This document shows, piece by piece, positions 9,701 through 17,936 of a DNA stretch of 64,000 nucleotides. A program made the position numbers and the translations under genes. This DNA is from Spirosoma endophyticum (GTDB taxonomy: Bacteria; Bacteroidota; Bacteroidia; Cytophagales; Spirosomataceae), in NCBI RefSeq assembly GCF_900112365.1, contig NZ_FOLQ01000005.1, positions 280,562 to 344,561 on the forward strand, read 5' to 3'. Below the pieces are notes generated by a model. It saw nothing but the letters and a program-made list of their open reading frames with translations, searched no databases and had not been told where the DNA came from. The number at the start of each line of letters is the position of its first letter. The first letter of the stretch is position 1.

Positions 9701-10045
9701 ATTCTGGTGACTAACCAGCATTCCCTGTCGGATGCCGAAGATTTCACGGAAGGCTACCGGACGCTCAAAGTGGGCAAAGTCGTTGGCGAACCAACTGGTG
9801 GGTGGATTATTTACACATCGGCCGCGCAACTCATCGACGGCTCGAACGTTCGCTTGCCCTTTATCAAAATCACGGATAATATGGGTAAAAATATGGAATT
9901 GGCTCCGCGCCCGGTGGATATTGCCGTGTCGCGGCCGATTGGCGAAAGCTATACCGACAAAAATAGTCAGCTAGACACCGCCGTAGCCGAGTTATTGCGG
10001 GAATTAACCGAGGCAAAAACGTCGAAACTCAGTACGGGCAAGTAA
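6758..10045 (+). CDS. Secreted Tricorn-type S41 peptidase
   Basis: The start at 6758 gives 1095 residues and a signal peptide (LLLLAIAFPSQGQA). Residues about 25-340 and 355-700 hold two propellers of PD40 blades, each marked by phrases such as LSPDGAEVAFVS or WSPDGKYILF. A PDZ domain covers about 785-870 and a C-terminal S41 protease core about 895-1085. The catalytic residues align with archaeal Tricorn: His770 in LNASHSG and Ser991-Asp992 in HSLSDAEDF, with oxyanion-region glycines in GEPTGGW. Cytosolic Tricorn degrades peptides from the proteasome; Bacteroidota versions are exported, so periplasmic peptide degradation is inferred. An alanine/threonine-rich linker (about 560-590) joins the propeller to the rest. 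Confidence 0.9.
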   Translation: MHSSTTAALLRSLLLLAIAFPSQGQAQPATPTPKFAFAEPSLSPDGAEVAFVSGGDIWTVPTTGGEARLLVSHPDNESRPIYSPDGKYLAFASSRTGNGDIYLLTLETGAIKRLTYDDGGEVLNGWARDGKMVYFQSTSRDISGMNDIYRVAITGGTPMAITADRYANEFYGIPAPNGKTLAFSARGIASNQWWRKGRSHLDEAEIWLYHLDAKKGDSAYERVTESGAKELWPMWSQDGKTIYYVSDRNQTQNLWSQPLGGKPTMLTTFTNGRVLWPSISYDGKTVVFERDFGLWKYDIASRQVAPISVRLRGVAASPAAEHLKLTNQFREMALSPDGKKVAFIAHGDVFAASSKDGGEATRISSSAANESQPVWAANSRSLVYVSTRDGVAHLYRYDFATRDETKLTDNAQDDGSPVFSPDGKLLAFVRNGQELRVLDLASKKEKLLKKGYLGRPPFATNGSVVWSPDGKWIAFASYGAKTFRNVSVVPAAGGESKPVSFLANTFGGNLSWSPDGKYILFTTNQRTETSQVARIDLVPRAPKFREDQFRDLFNEEIPKTLKPAPTTPTTTKTATRDTSALGDTTAKLGRSGATKIVFDDIRQRLSLLPVGVDVDAQSISKDGKTLLLIATVAGQQNLYTYSLDELGREQSVARQLTSTPGSKSGAQFSPDGKEIFYLEQGKIQSITLDKREPKALAITAEMDVDFGDEKVQVFRQAWDIQNKGFYDSTFHGVDWKAVRASYEPLAAGARTPDELRRLISLMLGELNASHSGISAPAGSVQTTTGRLGLRFDRAEYESTGKLKITEVIALSPAALSGTINVGDYLLAVDDTKISATTNLDQLLENQINHRISLMIASSPTAPPQEVTVRPVSLATEKGLLYKQWVQQQRDYVNKVSKGRLGYVHLFDMSAESLAQLNIDLDADNHAREGVVVDVRNNNGGFVNAYALDVFTRKGYMTMTPRGLPSAPARTQLGQRSLETPTILVTNQHSLSDAEDFTEGYRTLKVGKVVGEPTGGWIIYTSAAQLIDGSNVRLPFIKITDNMGKNMELAPRPVDIAVSRPIGESYTDKNSQLDTAVAELLRELTEAKTSKLSTGK

Positions 10046-10056
10046 ACCAAACGTAG

Positions 10057-10098
10057 CAAACAGGGGAATGTAATCTGATGGTCACTTTCCCCTGTTTG
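10057..10098 (+). terminator. Terminator hairpin after the Tricorn-type gene
   Basis: Perfect 12-base stem CAAACAGGGGAA / TTCCCCTGTTTG with an 18-base loop, eleven bases after the stop codon. Confidence 0.6.
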
Positions 10099-10179
10099 TT
10101 AACTCGTCTCCTCCAGTTAGCAAGTCAGGCTCTCAGTGGATGAATACAAGCTGTAGCTTTCAGCCAAAATTGATGCTAC

Positions 10180-10827
10180 ATGTTTCTTATTCGTTCATTA
10201 GCCACCTGGTTGATACTCTGCCTGATAGCGGATCAATCAGTCGCGCAGAAAGCTACAAAAACAATGATTGGAGAATATTATCTGACAGGTGTTCGCGAAG
10301 TCGGTTCAGGCTTAAAACTCAATGCCGACTCTACGTTTGAGTTTTTCTTCTCATACGGCGCCCTCGACCGGGCCGGGCACGGCACCTGGAAAAAGCAGGG
10401 TAATCAGCTTATCTTGTTCAGCAAAGCCCGCCCTCCAAAAGATTTTGCGCTCGTTACCAGCAAAACCGTTCCGGGTGATACCATTACCATACGTATCGTT
10501 GATACAAACAAGCAACTGCTACGTTACGTAGATTGCTCGATCAAAAATGGCAACGACATTCTGCGGGATATCACTGACGAGGATGGGAAAACTTATTTCC
10601 CCAAACAGCCTGTTGAAGCCATGTCGGTACGGTTTCAGCTTTGTCCCGATCGCTATTCGGTCTTTACCCCCACCGACAAAGCTCACAACTACTTCGAGTT
10701 TCGGTTTGAGCCGTGGATTGCTGAAGTCTTTTTCGAGAATACAGTCTATACGATCTCTGAAAAAGGCTTCGAAGGACCACTGTCAATCTTAGAGCCCGGC
10801 GAAACGTATTCGTTTGAGCGTAACTAA
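10180..10827 (+). CDS. Exported protein of unknown function
   Basis: A protein of 215 residues with a signal peptide ending at about residue 22 (IADQSVAQ). The first half (MIGEYYLTGVREVGSGLKL and FSYGALDRAGHGTWKKQGNQL) looks like a lipocalin-like module of the type that reports how a value deviates from a blank state. The second half, DCSIKNGNDILRDITDEDGKTYF, looks like a small beta-sandwich. I do not recognise a named family. Nothing in the neighbourhood gives a role; the gene stands alone between a terminator and a convergent gene. Export is well supported, function is not. Confidence 0.7.
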   Translation: MFLIRSLATWLILCLIADQSVAQKATKTMIGEYYLTGVREVGSGLKLNADSTFEFFFSYGALDRAGHGTWKKQGNQLILFSKARPPKDFALVTSKTVPGDTITIRIVDTNKQLLRYVDCSIKNGNDILRDITDEDGKTYFPKQPVEAMSVRFQLCPDRYSVFTPTDKAHNYFEFRFEPWIAEVFFENTVYTISEKGFEGPLSILEPGETYSFERN

Positions 10828-10844
10828 ATTATAGCGTGCTACAT

Positions 10845-11336
10845 TTACCGAACGCGGTTGAATACAAACAGATCATTAAACGCCCACCGGCCGTCTTTTT
10901 GCTGACCACGCTGAATAGCGAGTTGATCAGCCGAGCGTTTTTCATAGATGATACGTATTGAGCCGTCTTCTTTCTCAAACAGTGCCTTGTCTTTGCTGGC
11001 TTCGATAAACTTGTAGCGATCCGATTTATCTTTCTCTTCCTGTCCAATCAAACCAGGCTTAAAATGCTTGACCAGTACAATCGGACCTTGCTCGGTCTGC
11101 TCAAAGATCAGCATTTCATACATCGAGACTTTGTTGTCCTTCATCATCCGCATGAAGCCCGTGAGGTTATCGCCAGCGGGTGCTATCCAGGAGGCTTCAA
11201 TGGGTCCACCGTTGAAAGTACCCAGCCACCGGCCTTCCATAAAAGCTACGTCGGCTAACGTACCCGTTTTGGCGCTTTGTGCGAAAGTGGAAAGAGTTGT
11301 GAGGAGAAAAAGGAGTGATAAAAAGGTATTTTTCAT
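10845..11336 (-). CDS. Exported DUF6265 protein
   Basis: With the start at 11336 the protein has 163 residues and a signal peptide ending in TLSTFAQ. The body carries the DUF6265 signature: VAFMEGRWLGTFNGGPIEASW, quoted partly, followed by LTGFMRMMKDNKVSMYEML and IRIIYEKRSADQL. The fold is a lipocalin-like beta barrel of about 130 residues that could bind a small hydrophobic molecule, but no member has an established function that I know of. The gene converges with the preceding one, with only 17 bases between the stop codons. Confidence 0.82.
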   Translation of the reverse strand: MKNTFLSLLFLLTTLSTFAQSAKTGTLADVAFMEGRWLGTFNGGPIEASWIAPAGDNLTGFMRMMKDNKVSMYEMLIFEQTEQGPIVLVKHFKPGLIGQEEKDKSDRYKFIEASKDKALFEKEDGSIRIIYEKRSADQLAIQRGQQKDGRWAFNDLFVFNRVR

Positions 11337-11481
11337 GGGGCTTAGTTTTTTGAAAAGCAAGATACAGGAATCTGATTTTACTAAAACCAGATTCCGCAGT
11401 TTATCAATGACGATTTAGACAACTGCTATCTGTCCAAGCTCTACTAACCGGGCAGTTCACTTGAGGATATTTCCAGCCCAT

Positions 11482-11512
11482 AAAAAAGCCTGGCTGTTCG
11501 GACCAGCCAGGC
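11482..11512 (-). terminator. Second of two tandem terminators, minus strand
   Basis: Stem GCCTGGCTG / CAGCCAGGC with a seven-base loop. On the minus strand it is followed by six T. It lies downstream of the terminator at 11608-11645. Confidence 0.75.
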
Positions 11513-11607
11513 AAAAGTGAAACCTCTACAGCGTACCGTTGACCTTTCACCCATTTCGAGGGCTCAAAGGTAGGCATTGTCCGCTAAAAACGTGAGCCTT
11601 AACAGAC

Positions 11608-11645
11608 AAAAAAATGCCCGTTGCATTCCTGAGAAAGCAACGGGC
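11608..11645 (-). terminator. First of two tandem terminators, minus strand
   Basis: Stem GCCCGTTGC / GCAACGGGC with a twelve-base loop, followed on the minus strand by seven T. It ends the transcript of the gene at 11749-12354. Confidence 0.78.
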
Positions 11646-11748
11646 GGCAACTTGGGTGAGCGACCAGACTTGTCCGAAAAGGCTAGCCGCATTGAGATTA
11701 TGTAGTGAATGAATTTGCCCGAAGGCCATCTATGCAACGATCAGCCGA

Positions 11749-12354
11749 TTAGTGCTTAATGCTAATGCTCGATGTAAATTGCTTCTGGTTGGGGCCAACA
11801 ATAAAGGTGTAGGCACCGTCTGGCAAACCCGATAGATCGAACCGGCGAACCGAACCTTTGAAAGCGTCCGTTTGTACCAGAACATTCTGAGCGTCGTAAA
11901 TAGCTACACTAGCTTCTTCCACGTTTTTCGTTGGAAGATTGACCTCAAACTTATTTTTCTCGTAGGCGGTCAACGTTGGCTGCGCTAGTAACTGTTGGTT
12001 ACGATCTTCAATAATAAGCGCGTTTCCTTTAATGGTCAGCCCCTGCGACATCCAGTACGTATCGTTGCTGGCGGTCAAATAATACTGACCATCAGGCAGG
12101 CCTTTCAGATTGAATGAGGTTGCTTTAGCGTCGTTCTTAGCCACAACTCCCTTGTAAAGGATATGGCCATCGGCGTCGATAATTGCGACGTCAACAGACT
12201 CTCCTAATTTTGTATAAAGACGTACTTTCTTTTGCTCGGACTTCTCAACACTCACCCCGTTTGCGACTAAACCATTGTCGGCGTTGGCCACTCCTGTGCC
12301 TGCCAGACTCCATACTGAAAGTAGGATAGCGATTGATAAACGGAACTGTTTCAT
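11749..12354 (-). CDS. Exported protein with two beta-sandwich repeats
   Basis: A protein of 201 residues with a signal peptide cut near VANA (residue 25). Two repeats follow, each about 80 residues. The first ends FNLKGLPDGQYYLTASND and the second ends FDLSGLPDGAYTFIVGPN. Each repeat starts with a strand such as VDVAIIDADGHILYKG or ASVAIYDAQNVLVQTD. This pattern matches the beta-sandwich modules found in secreted Bacteroidota proteins and resembles the fold of type IX secretion C-terminal domains. Here there is no cargo in front of the repeats. Function unknown. Two tandem terminators suggest the gene is well expressed and must be insulated. Confidence 0.75.
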   Translation of the reverse strand: MKQFRLSIAILLSVWSLAGTGVANADNGLVANGVSVEKSEQKKVRLYTKLGESVDVAIIDADGHILYKGVVAKNDAKATSFNLKGLPDGQYYLTASNDTYWMSQGLTIKGNALIIEDRNQQLLAQPTLTAYEKNKFEVNLPTKNVEEASVAIYDAQNVLVQTDAFKGSVRRFDLSGLPDGAYTFIVGPNQKQFTSSISIKH

Positions 12355-12775
12355 TGGATATGGATTTTATATTTTTCCGTGACAAAGGTGAGTAGAAAAG
12401 GCCATCCGGCGCAATAGACAAGGCCTATCCAGCCTGCCAATCATGAAATATTCATCTAAAAAGACAATAAAATAGTGGCAAATTAGGCCATTTATTAAAA
12501 AAGTACAACAAGTCCATATAAAATGAGTATATTTTGTATTTTTCTAATAATTCTATATTTTTGGACTATCTGATTTTGGAGGACTAATTTTCAGAATAAT
12601 AATCCAATTCGGCTAAATTTAGGTGAGTTAGGGAACACACCAAACTTCATTAAAACCCGGTATTGCGTTAGTCAATATGCACCTGGTTATAATAGAAATT
12701 TGCTCCGTGTAACCTTACCTATGGCTTCTGAGTTTATAGATGTAGCAACAGATTACATCCCACCCTCTACACAAA
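12355..12775. other. A+T-rich intergenic region, leader of cbpA
   Basis: 421 bases without a convincing gene. The centre is very A+T-rich and contains an exact Bacteroidota promoter at 12534-12563 pointing at cbpA. About 205 bases then separate the predicted transcription start from the cbpA start codon. No terminator hairpin is seen in between. Confidence 0.6.
12534..12563 (+). promoter_or_regulatory. Bacteroidota sigma-A-type promoter upstream of cbpA
   Basis: TTG at 12534-12536, 19-base spacer, then TATTTTTG at 12556-12563, matching TTG-N19-TAnnTTTG exactly. Confidence 0.6.
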
Positions 12776-13675
12776 ATGGACTTTATCGACTACTACAGCA
12801 TCCTGGGCATACCGAAAACGGCGTCGGACGAAGACATCAAGAAAGCGTATCGGAAACTGGCCCGGAAACATCACCCGGACCTGAATCCGAACGACCCGGA
12901 AGCCAACAAAAAATTCCAGCAAATCAACGAAGCCAATGAGGTGCTGGGAAATGCTGAGAATCGCAAGAAATACGACCAATACGGCAAAGACTGGCAACAC
13001 GCCGAACAGTTCGAGCAGGCCCGGCGACAACAGAGTCAGCAACGCCAGCAATCGTCAACGGGCAACACCGGAGACTATGATTTTTCGGATGGCTTCGGCG
13101 GGGCTGATTTCTCGGATTTCCTATCGTCAATGTTCGGGCAGGAAGGCGGAGGCCGACAACGTAGTACGTTCAGGGGACAGGATTATCAGGCCGAGTTGCA
13201 CCTGAATCTGCGAGATGCCTACACCACGCACAAGCAAACATTGACAGTTAATGAAAAGAACATTCGCATTACCGTCCCGGCGGGTATTGAAAATGGACAA
13301 AAAATAAAGTTGGCGGGTTACGGTGCACCGGGGGTGAACGGTGGACCTGCTGGCGACCTGTACATTACCTTCGTGATTGCTGATGACAGCCGCTACAAGC
13401 GGAAAGGCAATGATATATACGTCGATGAGGAAGTTGATTTATATACGGCGTTGCTGGGTGGTGAAAAAATCATCGAAACGCTGGACGGTAAAGTAAAGCT
13501 AACCGTACCCCCCGAAACGCAAAACGGCACGAAAGTACGGCTGCGGGGCAAAGGATTCCCCATTTATAAAAAAGACGGTTCATTCGGCGATCTATACGTA
13601 CAGTGGCAGATAAAACTTCCAACGAACCTGACCGACGAACAAAAAGACCTATTCCGAAAAATAGCCAGCCTGTAA
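12776..13675 (+). CDS. cbpA: DnaJ-type co-chaperone CbpA
   Basis: A protein of 299 residues. The J domain covers residues 4-70 with the Hsp70-activating HPD at 33-35 (KHHPDLNPN). A glutamine/glycine-rich linker follows (residues about 80-120), then two C-terminal substrate-binding beta domains ([18 protein letters not shown] and [19 protein letters not shown]). The cysteine-rich zinc domain of DnaJ is missing, so this is a type II J protein; length and order match E. coli CbpA (306 residues). It delivers unfolded clients to DnaK in the cytoplasm. The next gene, 26 bases on, is the modulator CbpM, which confirms the assignment. The leader upstream is long. Confidence 0.93.
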   Translation: MDFIDYYSILGIPKTASDEDIKKAYRKLARKHHPDLNPNDPEANKKFQQINEANEVLGNAENRKKYDQYGKDWQHAEQFEQARRQQSQQRQQSSTGNTGDYDFSDGFGGADFSDFLSSMFGQEGGGRQRSTFRGQDYQAELHLNLRDAYTTHKQTLTVNEKNIRITVPAGIENGQKIKLAGYGAPGVNGGPAGDLYITFVIADDSRYKRKGNDIYVDEEVDLYTALLGGEKIIETLDGKVKLTVPPETQNGTKVRLRGKGFPIYKKDGSFGDLYVQWQIKLPTNLTDEQKDLFRKIASL

Positions 13676-13701
13676 CTGGTTTACAGCAAACACATAATCT
13701 T

Positions 13702-14004
13702 ATGCAACCCGACCAACTCATCTCCGTCAGCGAATTTTGTGTGCACCACCACATCGAAATAACCTTCGTCCAAACGTTAGAGCAACAAGGCCTTGTTGAC
13801 ACTATACTGGTGGAGCAATCCGTCTATGTTCAACCGGAGCAACTACCCCGATTAGAAAAATTTGTTCGATTGCACCAGGATCTGGCGATTCATCCCGAAG
13901 ACCTGGACGTAGTAGATGATCTGCTGGAACGGCTGGAACGTTTACAAAGTCAGGTAACCCGATTACAAAATCGATTGGTTTTCTATGAGCCACTAGAAAG
14001 TTAA
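13702..14004 (+). CDS. cbpM: Chaperone modulator CbpM
   Basis: A protein of 100 residues with the start at 13702. It opens with a MerR-like winged-helix segment (LISVSEFCVHHHIEITFVQ) and ends in a coiled coil (LDVVDDLLERLERLQSQV, then TRLQNRL). E. coli CbpM binds the J domain of CbpA and blocks its DnaK stimulation. The partner gene lies directly upstream and both are probably on one mRNA. The MerR-like helix does not imply DNA binding in this family. Confidence 0.85.
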   Translation: MQPDQLISVSEFCVHHHIEITFVQTLEQQGLVDTILVEQSVYVQPEQLPRLEKFVRLHQDLAIHPEDLDVVDDLLERLERLQSQVTRLQNRLVFYEPLES

Positions 14005-14122
14005 GATAGAAATTACATTGATCTCTGGGTGCGATTAGCCCATTTTCCTGCACGATTTCACATTGGCATTGGTTCTACGCAGCAGACTGATTATCTTGTA
14101 GACAAGACAACCTCTACTCATC

Positions 14123-14737
14123 ATGGCTGGATTCTTCAACAAAGGATTTGGACGGAAGCGCGAATCGGCTCCCAGCGGACGGATTCCTCCCGGCCAATAC
14201 GAAACGCGTGACTTTCCGGTGCTCACCGCCGGACCAACCCCACGTATTCCGCTCACAACCTGGACCTTTGCACTGGAAGGTCTGGTCGAAACGCCAACCC
14301 AATTTTCCTGGGATCAATTTAATGCCCTCCCTCTACAGGCGTTCACTAACGACATTCATTGTGTCACGAAGTGGTCGAAGTTAGATACCCATTGGGAAGG
14401 TGTGAGCATCGATACGTTGCTCGAACACGCCAACGTGAAGCCCGAAGCTCAATACGTAATGGCTTATTCTTACGGTGATTACACAACCAATATCCCCCTC
14501 GCCGACCTGCGCAACGGAAAAGCGTTTGTTGGGCTGCGTTTCGAAGGTCAACCGCTGGCTCCCGAACATGGTGGTCCCGCCCGGTTGGTCGTGCCGCATC
14601 TTTATTTCTGGAAAAGTGCCAAGTGGATCAAGGGATTACGCTTTATGGAGTCCGACAAACCAGGCTTCTGGGAACGTGGCGGTTACAGCATGTATGGCGA
14701 TCCCTGGAAAGAGCAGCGTTACCGTAGCGACGATTGA
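14123..14737 (+). CDS. Sulfite oxidase-like molybdopterin oxidoreductase
   Basis: A protein of 204 residues consisting of one oxidoreductase molybdopterin-binding domain (PF00174). The molybdenum-ligating cysteine is Cys80 in NDIHCVTKWSKLDTHWEG. Other family marks are TWTFALEGLVETP near the start and FEGQPLAPEHGGPARLVVPH later. No signal peptide, heme domain or dimerisation domain is present, so it is the short cytoplasmic YuiH-like type. Eight bases after its stop begins a flavin reductase, which may be its electron partner. The substrate is unknown; sulfite or another S- or N-oxide are candidates. Confidence 0.88.
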   Translation: MAGFFNKGFGRKRESAPSGRIPPGQYETRDFPVLTAGPTPRIPLTTWTFALEGLVETPTQFSWDQFNALPLQAFTNDIHCVTKWSKLDTHWEGVSIDTLLEHANVKPEAQYVMAYSYGDYTTNIPLADLRNGKAFVGLRFEGQPLAPEHGGPARLVVPHLYFWKSAKWIKGLRFMESDKPGFWERGGYSMYGDPWKEQRYRSDD

Positions 14738-14745
14738 GTTATTGT

Positions 14746-15486
14746 ATGGAAAAAATTCAGTGGCAGATTGCGCAGGTAACCTCCATCGTGCAGGAAACGC
14801 CCCGTGTGAAAACGCTTACGCTGCACCTGCCTCAGTGGATACCACATCTACCCGGTCAGCACTACGATCTCCGCCTAACCGCCGAAGATGGGTATCAGGC
14901 AGAACGTAGCTATTCGATTGCATCGCCACCCGAACGAACCGGCGAAATTGCCCTGACTATTGAGGTAATTGAGGATGGCGAAGTCTCTTCTTATTTGTTT
15001 GATGGCATTGCCGTTGGCGACCCCTTGGAAGTACGAGGACCCATCGGCGGTTATTTTGTCTGGAAGGATACAATGGCAAACACTCCTCTCCTATTGGTTG
15101 GCGGTGGTTCCGGAATTGTGCCGCTCATGGCGATGCTACGTCATCGGGCAAATATCGGCGCCACTAATCCGACTACGTTGTTGTTCAGCGTCCGCACGTC
15201 CGAGGATGCTATTTATCGGCAGGAACTTGAGCTATTAGCCAGGAAGGATATTCATTTTAAGCTGGTTTTCACCTTTACCCGGCAGGCGCCGACCGACTGG
15301 ACCGGTTACACGCGCCGGGTTGATCACACGATGCTGACAGACGTGGTGGGCCGGTTTGAAACTTCGCCAAATTGCTACGTTTGTGGGCCAACCGCATTGG
15401 TTGAGAATGTTGCCAATACGCTGGCTGACATGGGGTTATCGCCAGCCAACATCCGCACCGAGCGTTTTGGGCCTACCGGAGCTTGA
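14746..15486 (+). CDS. Ferredoxin-NADP reductase-type FAD/NAD(P) oxidoreductase
   Basis: A protein of 246 residues. The FAD domain occupies about 1-105 with the flavin motif RSYSIASPPE. The NAD(P) domain follows with LLVGGGSGIVPLMAMLRH and the closing CYVCGPTALVENVANTL. No 2Fe-2S domain is attached, so it is a plain FNR-fold enzyme, similar to MOSC- or oxygenase-linked reductases. It is co-transcribed with the molybdopterin protein just upstream. Together they look like a soluble two-component reductase or oxidase that draws on NAD(P)H; that pairing is inferred from gene order. Confidence 0.88.
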   Translation: MEKIQWQIAQVTSIVQETPRVKTLTLHLPQWIPHLPGQHYDLRLTAEDGYQAERSYSIASPPERTGEIALTIEVIEDGEVSSYLFDGIAVGDPLEVRGPIGGYFVWKDTMANTPLLLVGGGSGIVPLMAMLRHRANIGATNPTTLLFSVRTSEDAIYRQELELLARKDIHFKLVFTFTRQAPTDWTGYTRRVDHTMLTDVVGRFETSPNCYVCGPTALVENVANTLADMGLSPANIRTERFGPTGA

Positions 15487-15590
15487 AAATGGAATCTCTC
15501 TTACGGAGCTATTAATCAACAAATTTTGTAAAATAGACGTAGTTAGTACCCAACGTATCGCTTTTATCGCACGTCTATTTTGTCGTTTCT

Positions 15591-16385
15591 ATGTTAATCA
15601 TCGCCATTATCAGTGATATTCACGCCAATCTGCCCGCCTTGGAGGCTGTTTTAGACGATATAGATACCAGAAATATAGATCAGATTTATTGTCTGGGTGA
15701 TTTAGTTGATTTCGCACCCTGGCCTAATGAAGTCATTGCCTTAATCAGGCAATTGCGGATTCCCACACTAATGGGAAATCATGATGAACGTATCGCCTTC
15801 GATCAGCCTGTTATTCCGCTCAAAAAACACAATGCGCAGGAAATGGAAGCCCGGTTTGCCGCCATTGACTACACGCGACAAGCCATTTCGGCAGAGAATA
15901 AATCCTTTCTAGCCAGCCTTCCGCGTCAGATTCAAGTATCGTTTAGCGTGGCAGATCAGTCGGTTAGCATGCTGCTGGTTCATGCCAGCACACGAGCCAT
16001 CGACGAATATATTTATGAAGATCATGACCCGAACGACGTAGTGACAATGATGACAGATAAGAAAGCGGATGTCCTGATCATGGGGCACACTCACTACTCA
16101 TATATCCGGCCGATTATCAATAACACCAATACGTCCCGCAAAGGCGTTACCCCTGTCGCGATCAACTGCGGATCAGTCGGGCGCTCCAAAGAAGCCGACG
16201 CGCTGGCAACCTACCTCGTTATGACCGTAGATGGAGAACAGGAAGTTTTTAGGGACGATTCGATTACGTACGAACTTATCAAAGTTAACTACCCGATCGG
16301 GCAGACGGTTGAGGGTATTTACCAGAGTTCTATCCCGAATTTTTATGCCGATTTTCTAAAGCGAGGCTTACCGCAATCGGTCTAA
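15591..16385 (+). CDS. Metallophosphoesterase (calcineurin-like)
   Basis: A protein of 264 residues with the full set of metal-binding motifs: SDIHAN near residue 10, CLGDLVDF, MGNHDE and, further on, IMGHTHYSY. These match YfcE-like or Ap4A-type bacterial phosphoesterases (PF12850) with two metal ions. No signal peptide is present, so it acts in the cytoplasm. Candidate substrates are phosphodiesters or dinucleotide polyphosphates. The gene appears to be transcribed alone. Confidence 0.9.
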   Translation: MLIIAIISDIHANLPALEAVLDDIDTRNIDQIYCLGDLVDFAPWPNEVIALIRQLRIPTLMGNHDERIAFDQPVIPLKKHNAQEMEARFAAIDYTRQAISAENKSFLASLPRQIQVSFSVADQSVSMLLVHASTRAIDEYIYEDHDPNDVVTMMTDKKADVLIMGHTHYSYIRPIINNTNTSRKGVTPVAINCGSVGRSKEADALATYLVMTVDGEQEVFRDDSITYELIKVNYPIGQTVEGIYQSSIPNFYADFLKRGLPQSV

Positions 16386-16392
16386 ATTTTTG

Positions 16393-16433
16393 AAGGTATA
16401 GGCTTCATAGCTTATCCATGAAACCCATACCTT
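16393..16433 (-). terminator. Probable terminator hairpin between convergent genes
   Basis: Imperfect 16-base inverted repeat AAGGTATAGGCTTCAT / ATGAAACCCATACCTT between two convergent stop codons. It could serve both strands. Confidence 0.4.
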
Positions 16434-16478
16434 TAAAATTTCTCTGGATCTTGACCAGCAACTCCCAAAAGCTGAACA

Positions 16479-17858
16479 TCACCGCAGATTTGGCACCGGT
16501 AACACGGGCAGCCCCTCGTTACCATCTTCACTGACAGCCTGCACCGCAAAGTAGTAGTTGTCTTTCGAATAAGGGAGCGTCATGCCCAGCTTAGTTGTAA
16601 AGAATTTCTTCTGCCAGACTGGCCAGTACGTTTCGCGCATCAAAACGTAGTAACCTTTCACTTTACCGACTTTTGGAGCCTGCCAATACAGTACAGTTGA
16701 ATTAGTCAGGTTCCGAACATCTACCGTAACCTGCTGTGGTACAGTGGGTGATTTTGCCAGATTGGCTAACGTAGCCAGGTTAACAGCTGTGTTTTTGCGC
16801 AGATACTCGAAGTCCATGAACTTGGGATAGTCACCATATTCAATGCCGTCCTGCGTCCTCAAATCCTGATGCTGGTGTTCGTAGTTCTCGTTCATTTCGG
16901 TCAGGCGAACGGCCGCAAAACCACGCTGTACATAAGGTGTATGGTCGCCCCCGCGCAGGTAACGGTCATTGCGATACACCATCACCACGTCCAGATTTTC
17001 GACGTAGCGTTCGCCAATTTCTTTCAGGTAGCGGGCCAGGGTGCGGGCCTTACCGTCGTTTTCGTTGCCAAACCGCTGAATTTGGCCAATGCGTCCGGTT
17101 GTGTCTTTGAGTAGAACGCTGGGTAATCCTTCGCTGAAAACACGGAGCCGGGTGTTATCAATAATGCGGGTATCGCTGCTGTTGTTGCTACCCATAATGT
17201 CATTGTTCAACACAGCTTCCACATTCCATTTCTCTTTAACAGCTCGTTCAGAAAGATGCTCTGCTCCCAGCAAACCCTGTTCCTCACCTGTCAGCGTAAC
17301 GAATATCACCGTCGCCGGAAATGACGACTTGCTCATCACACGGCAGAGTTCAATCACGGCGGCCGTACCGGAGCCATCATCATTTGCGCCGGGCGCATCC
17401 GATTCGCGGTTCATTACGTTCGTGACCCGGCTATCCATATGCCCCTGCACAATAAAAATACGGTCATCGGCCGGATCGGTGCCTTTGAGCGTGGCCATTA
17501 CGTTACCCATATTTGCAGGCTTATCCACCCGGCGGCCGTCGGGTTGAAGCGTCCAGGTATCGAGCGTAGCCGTCATGCGCCCACCCGACTGCTTAGCATA
17601 TTGATTGAATTTACCCAGAATCCACTGCCGGGCCGCCCCAAGTCCTTTTGTTCCAACCGAGGCTTTGGCATCGGCGGGCACACTCAGGGTATGACGTGTG
17701 CCAAAACTGACTAACCCGTTGATGTGTGCCCGCAAGCTATCGGCAGAAACCTGGGCAATAAGATCAGCGATTTGCGTGTCACGGTTGACAATAGCCGTTT
17801 GGGCGAAGGCGGAAAACGTAGTAAAGAGAACGAAAACAGGAAGGAGTAATTTTTTCAT
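16479..17858 (-). CDS. Exported M28 family zinc aminopeptidase
   Basis: A protein of 459 residues with a signal peptide ending FSAFAQ. The M28 core covers about 120-370. Zinc ligands are visible: His in VQGHMDSRV, Asp in GANDDGSGTAAVIEL, the catalytic and ligand glutamates in TLTGEEQGLLGAEH, Asp in NNDIMG, and the last His in DHTPYVQRG. The last 80 residues form a fibronectin type III-like domain (VDVRNLTNSTVLYWQAPKVG). This layout matches secreted bacterial aminopeptidases. It probably releases amino acids from peptides in the periplasm. A second M28 gene lies at 51030-52577. Confidence 0.9.
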   Translation of the reverse strand: MKKLLLPVFVLFTTFSAFAQTAIVNRDTQIADLIAQVSADSLRAHINGLVSFGTRHTLSVPADAKASVGTKGLGAARQWILGKFNQYAKQSGGRMTATLDTWTLQPDGRRVDKPANMGNVMATLKGTDPADDRIFIVQGHMDSRVTNVMNRESDAPGANDDGSGTAAVIELCRVMSKSSFPATVIFVTLTGEEQGLLGAEHLSERAVKEKWNVEAVLNNDIMGSNNSSDTRIIDNTRLRVFSEGLPSVLLKDTTGRIGQIQRFGNENDGKARTLARYLKEIGERYVENLDVVMVYRNDRYLRGGDHTPYVQRGFAAVRLTEMNENYEHQHQDLRTQDGIEYGDYPKFMDFEYLRKNTAVNLATLANLAKSPTVPQQVTVDVRNLTNSTVLYWQAPKVGKVKGYYVLMRETYWPVWQKKFFTTKLGMTLPYSKDNYYFAVQAVSEDGNEGLPVLPVPNLR

Positions 17859-17936
17859 GAAGTTGATGATTGCTCAGCTAAACTAACAAAAAAGCGTGAA
17901 CCGGCCGGTTTTCGCGTCAGAATTCAGGCCTGATTA

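Larger units (their letters stand above)
11337..11748. other. Intergenic region with two terminators
   Basis: No gene is visible. The stretch holds the upstream region of the DUF6265 gene and, further right, two tandem hairpins that end the transcript of the next minus-strand gene. Confidence 0.6.

Noticed and set aside
12700-12939. A 79-residue frame overlapping the start of cbpA
   Set aside because: It enters cbpA out of frame; its 5' part lies in the leader, and a leader peptide would need independent support.
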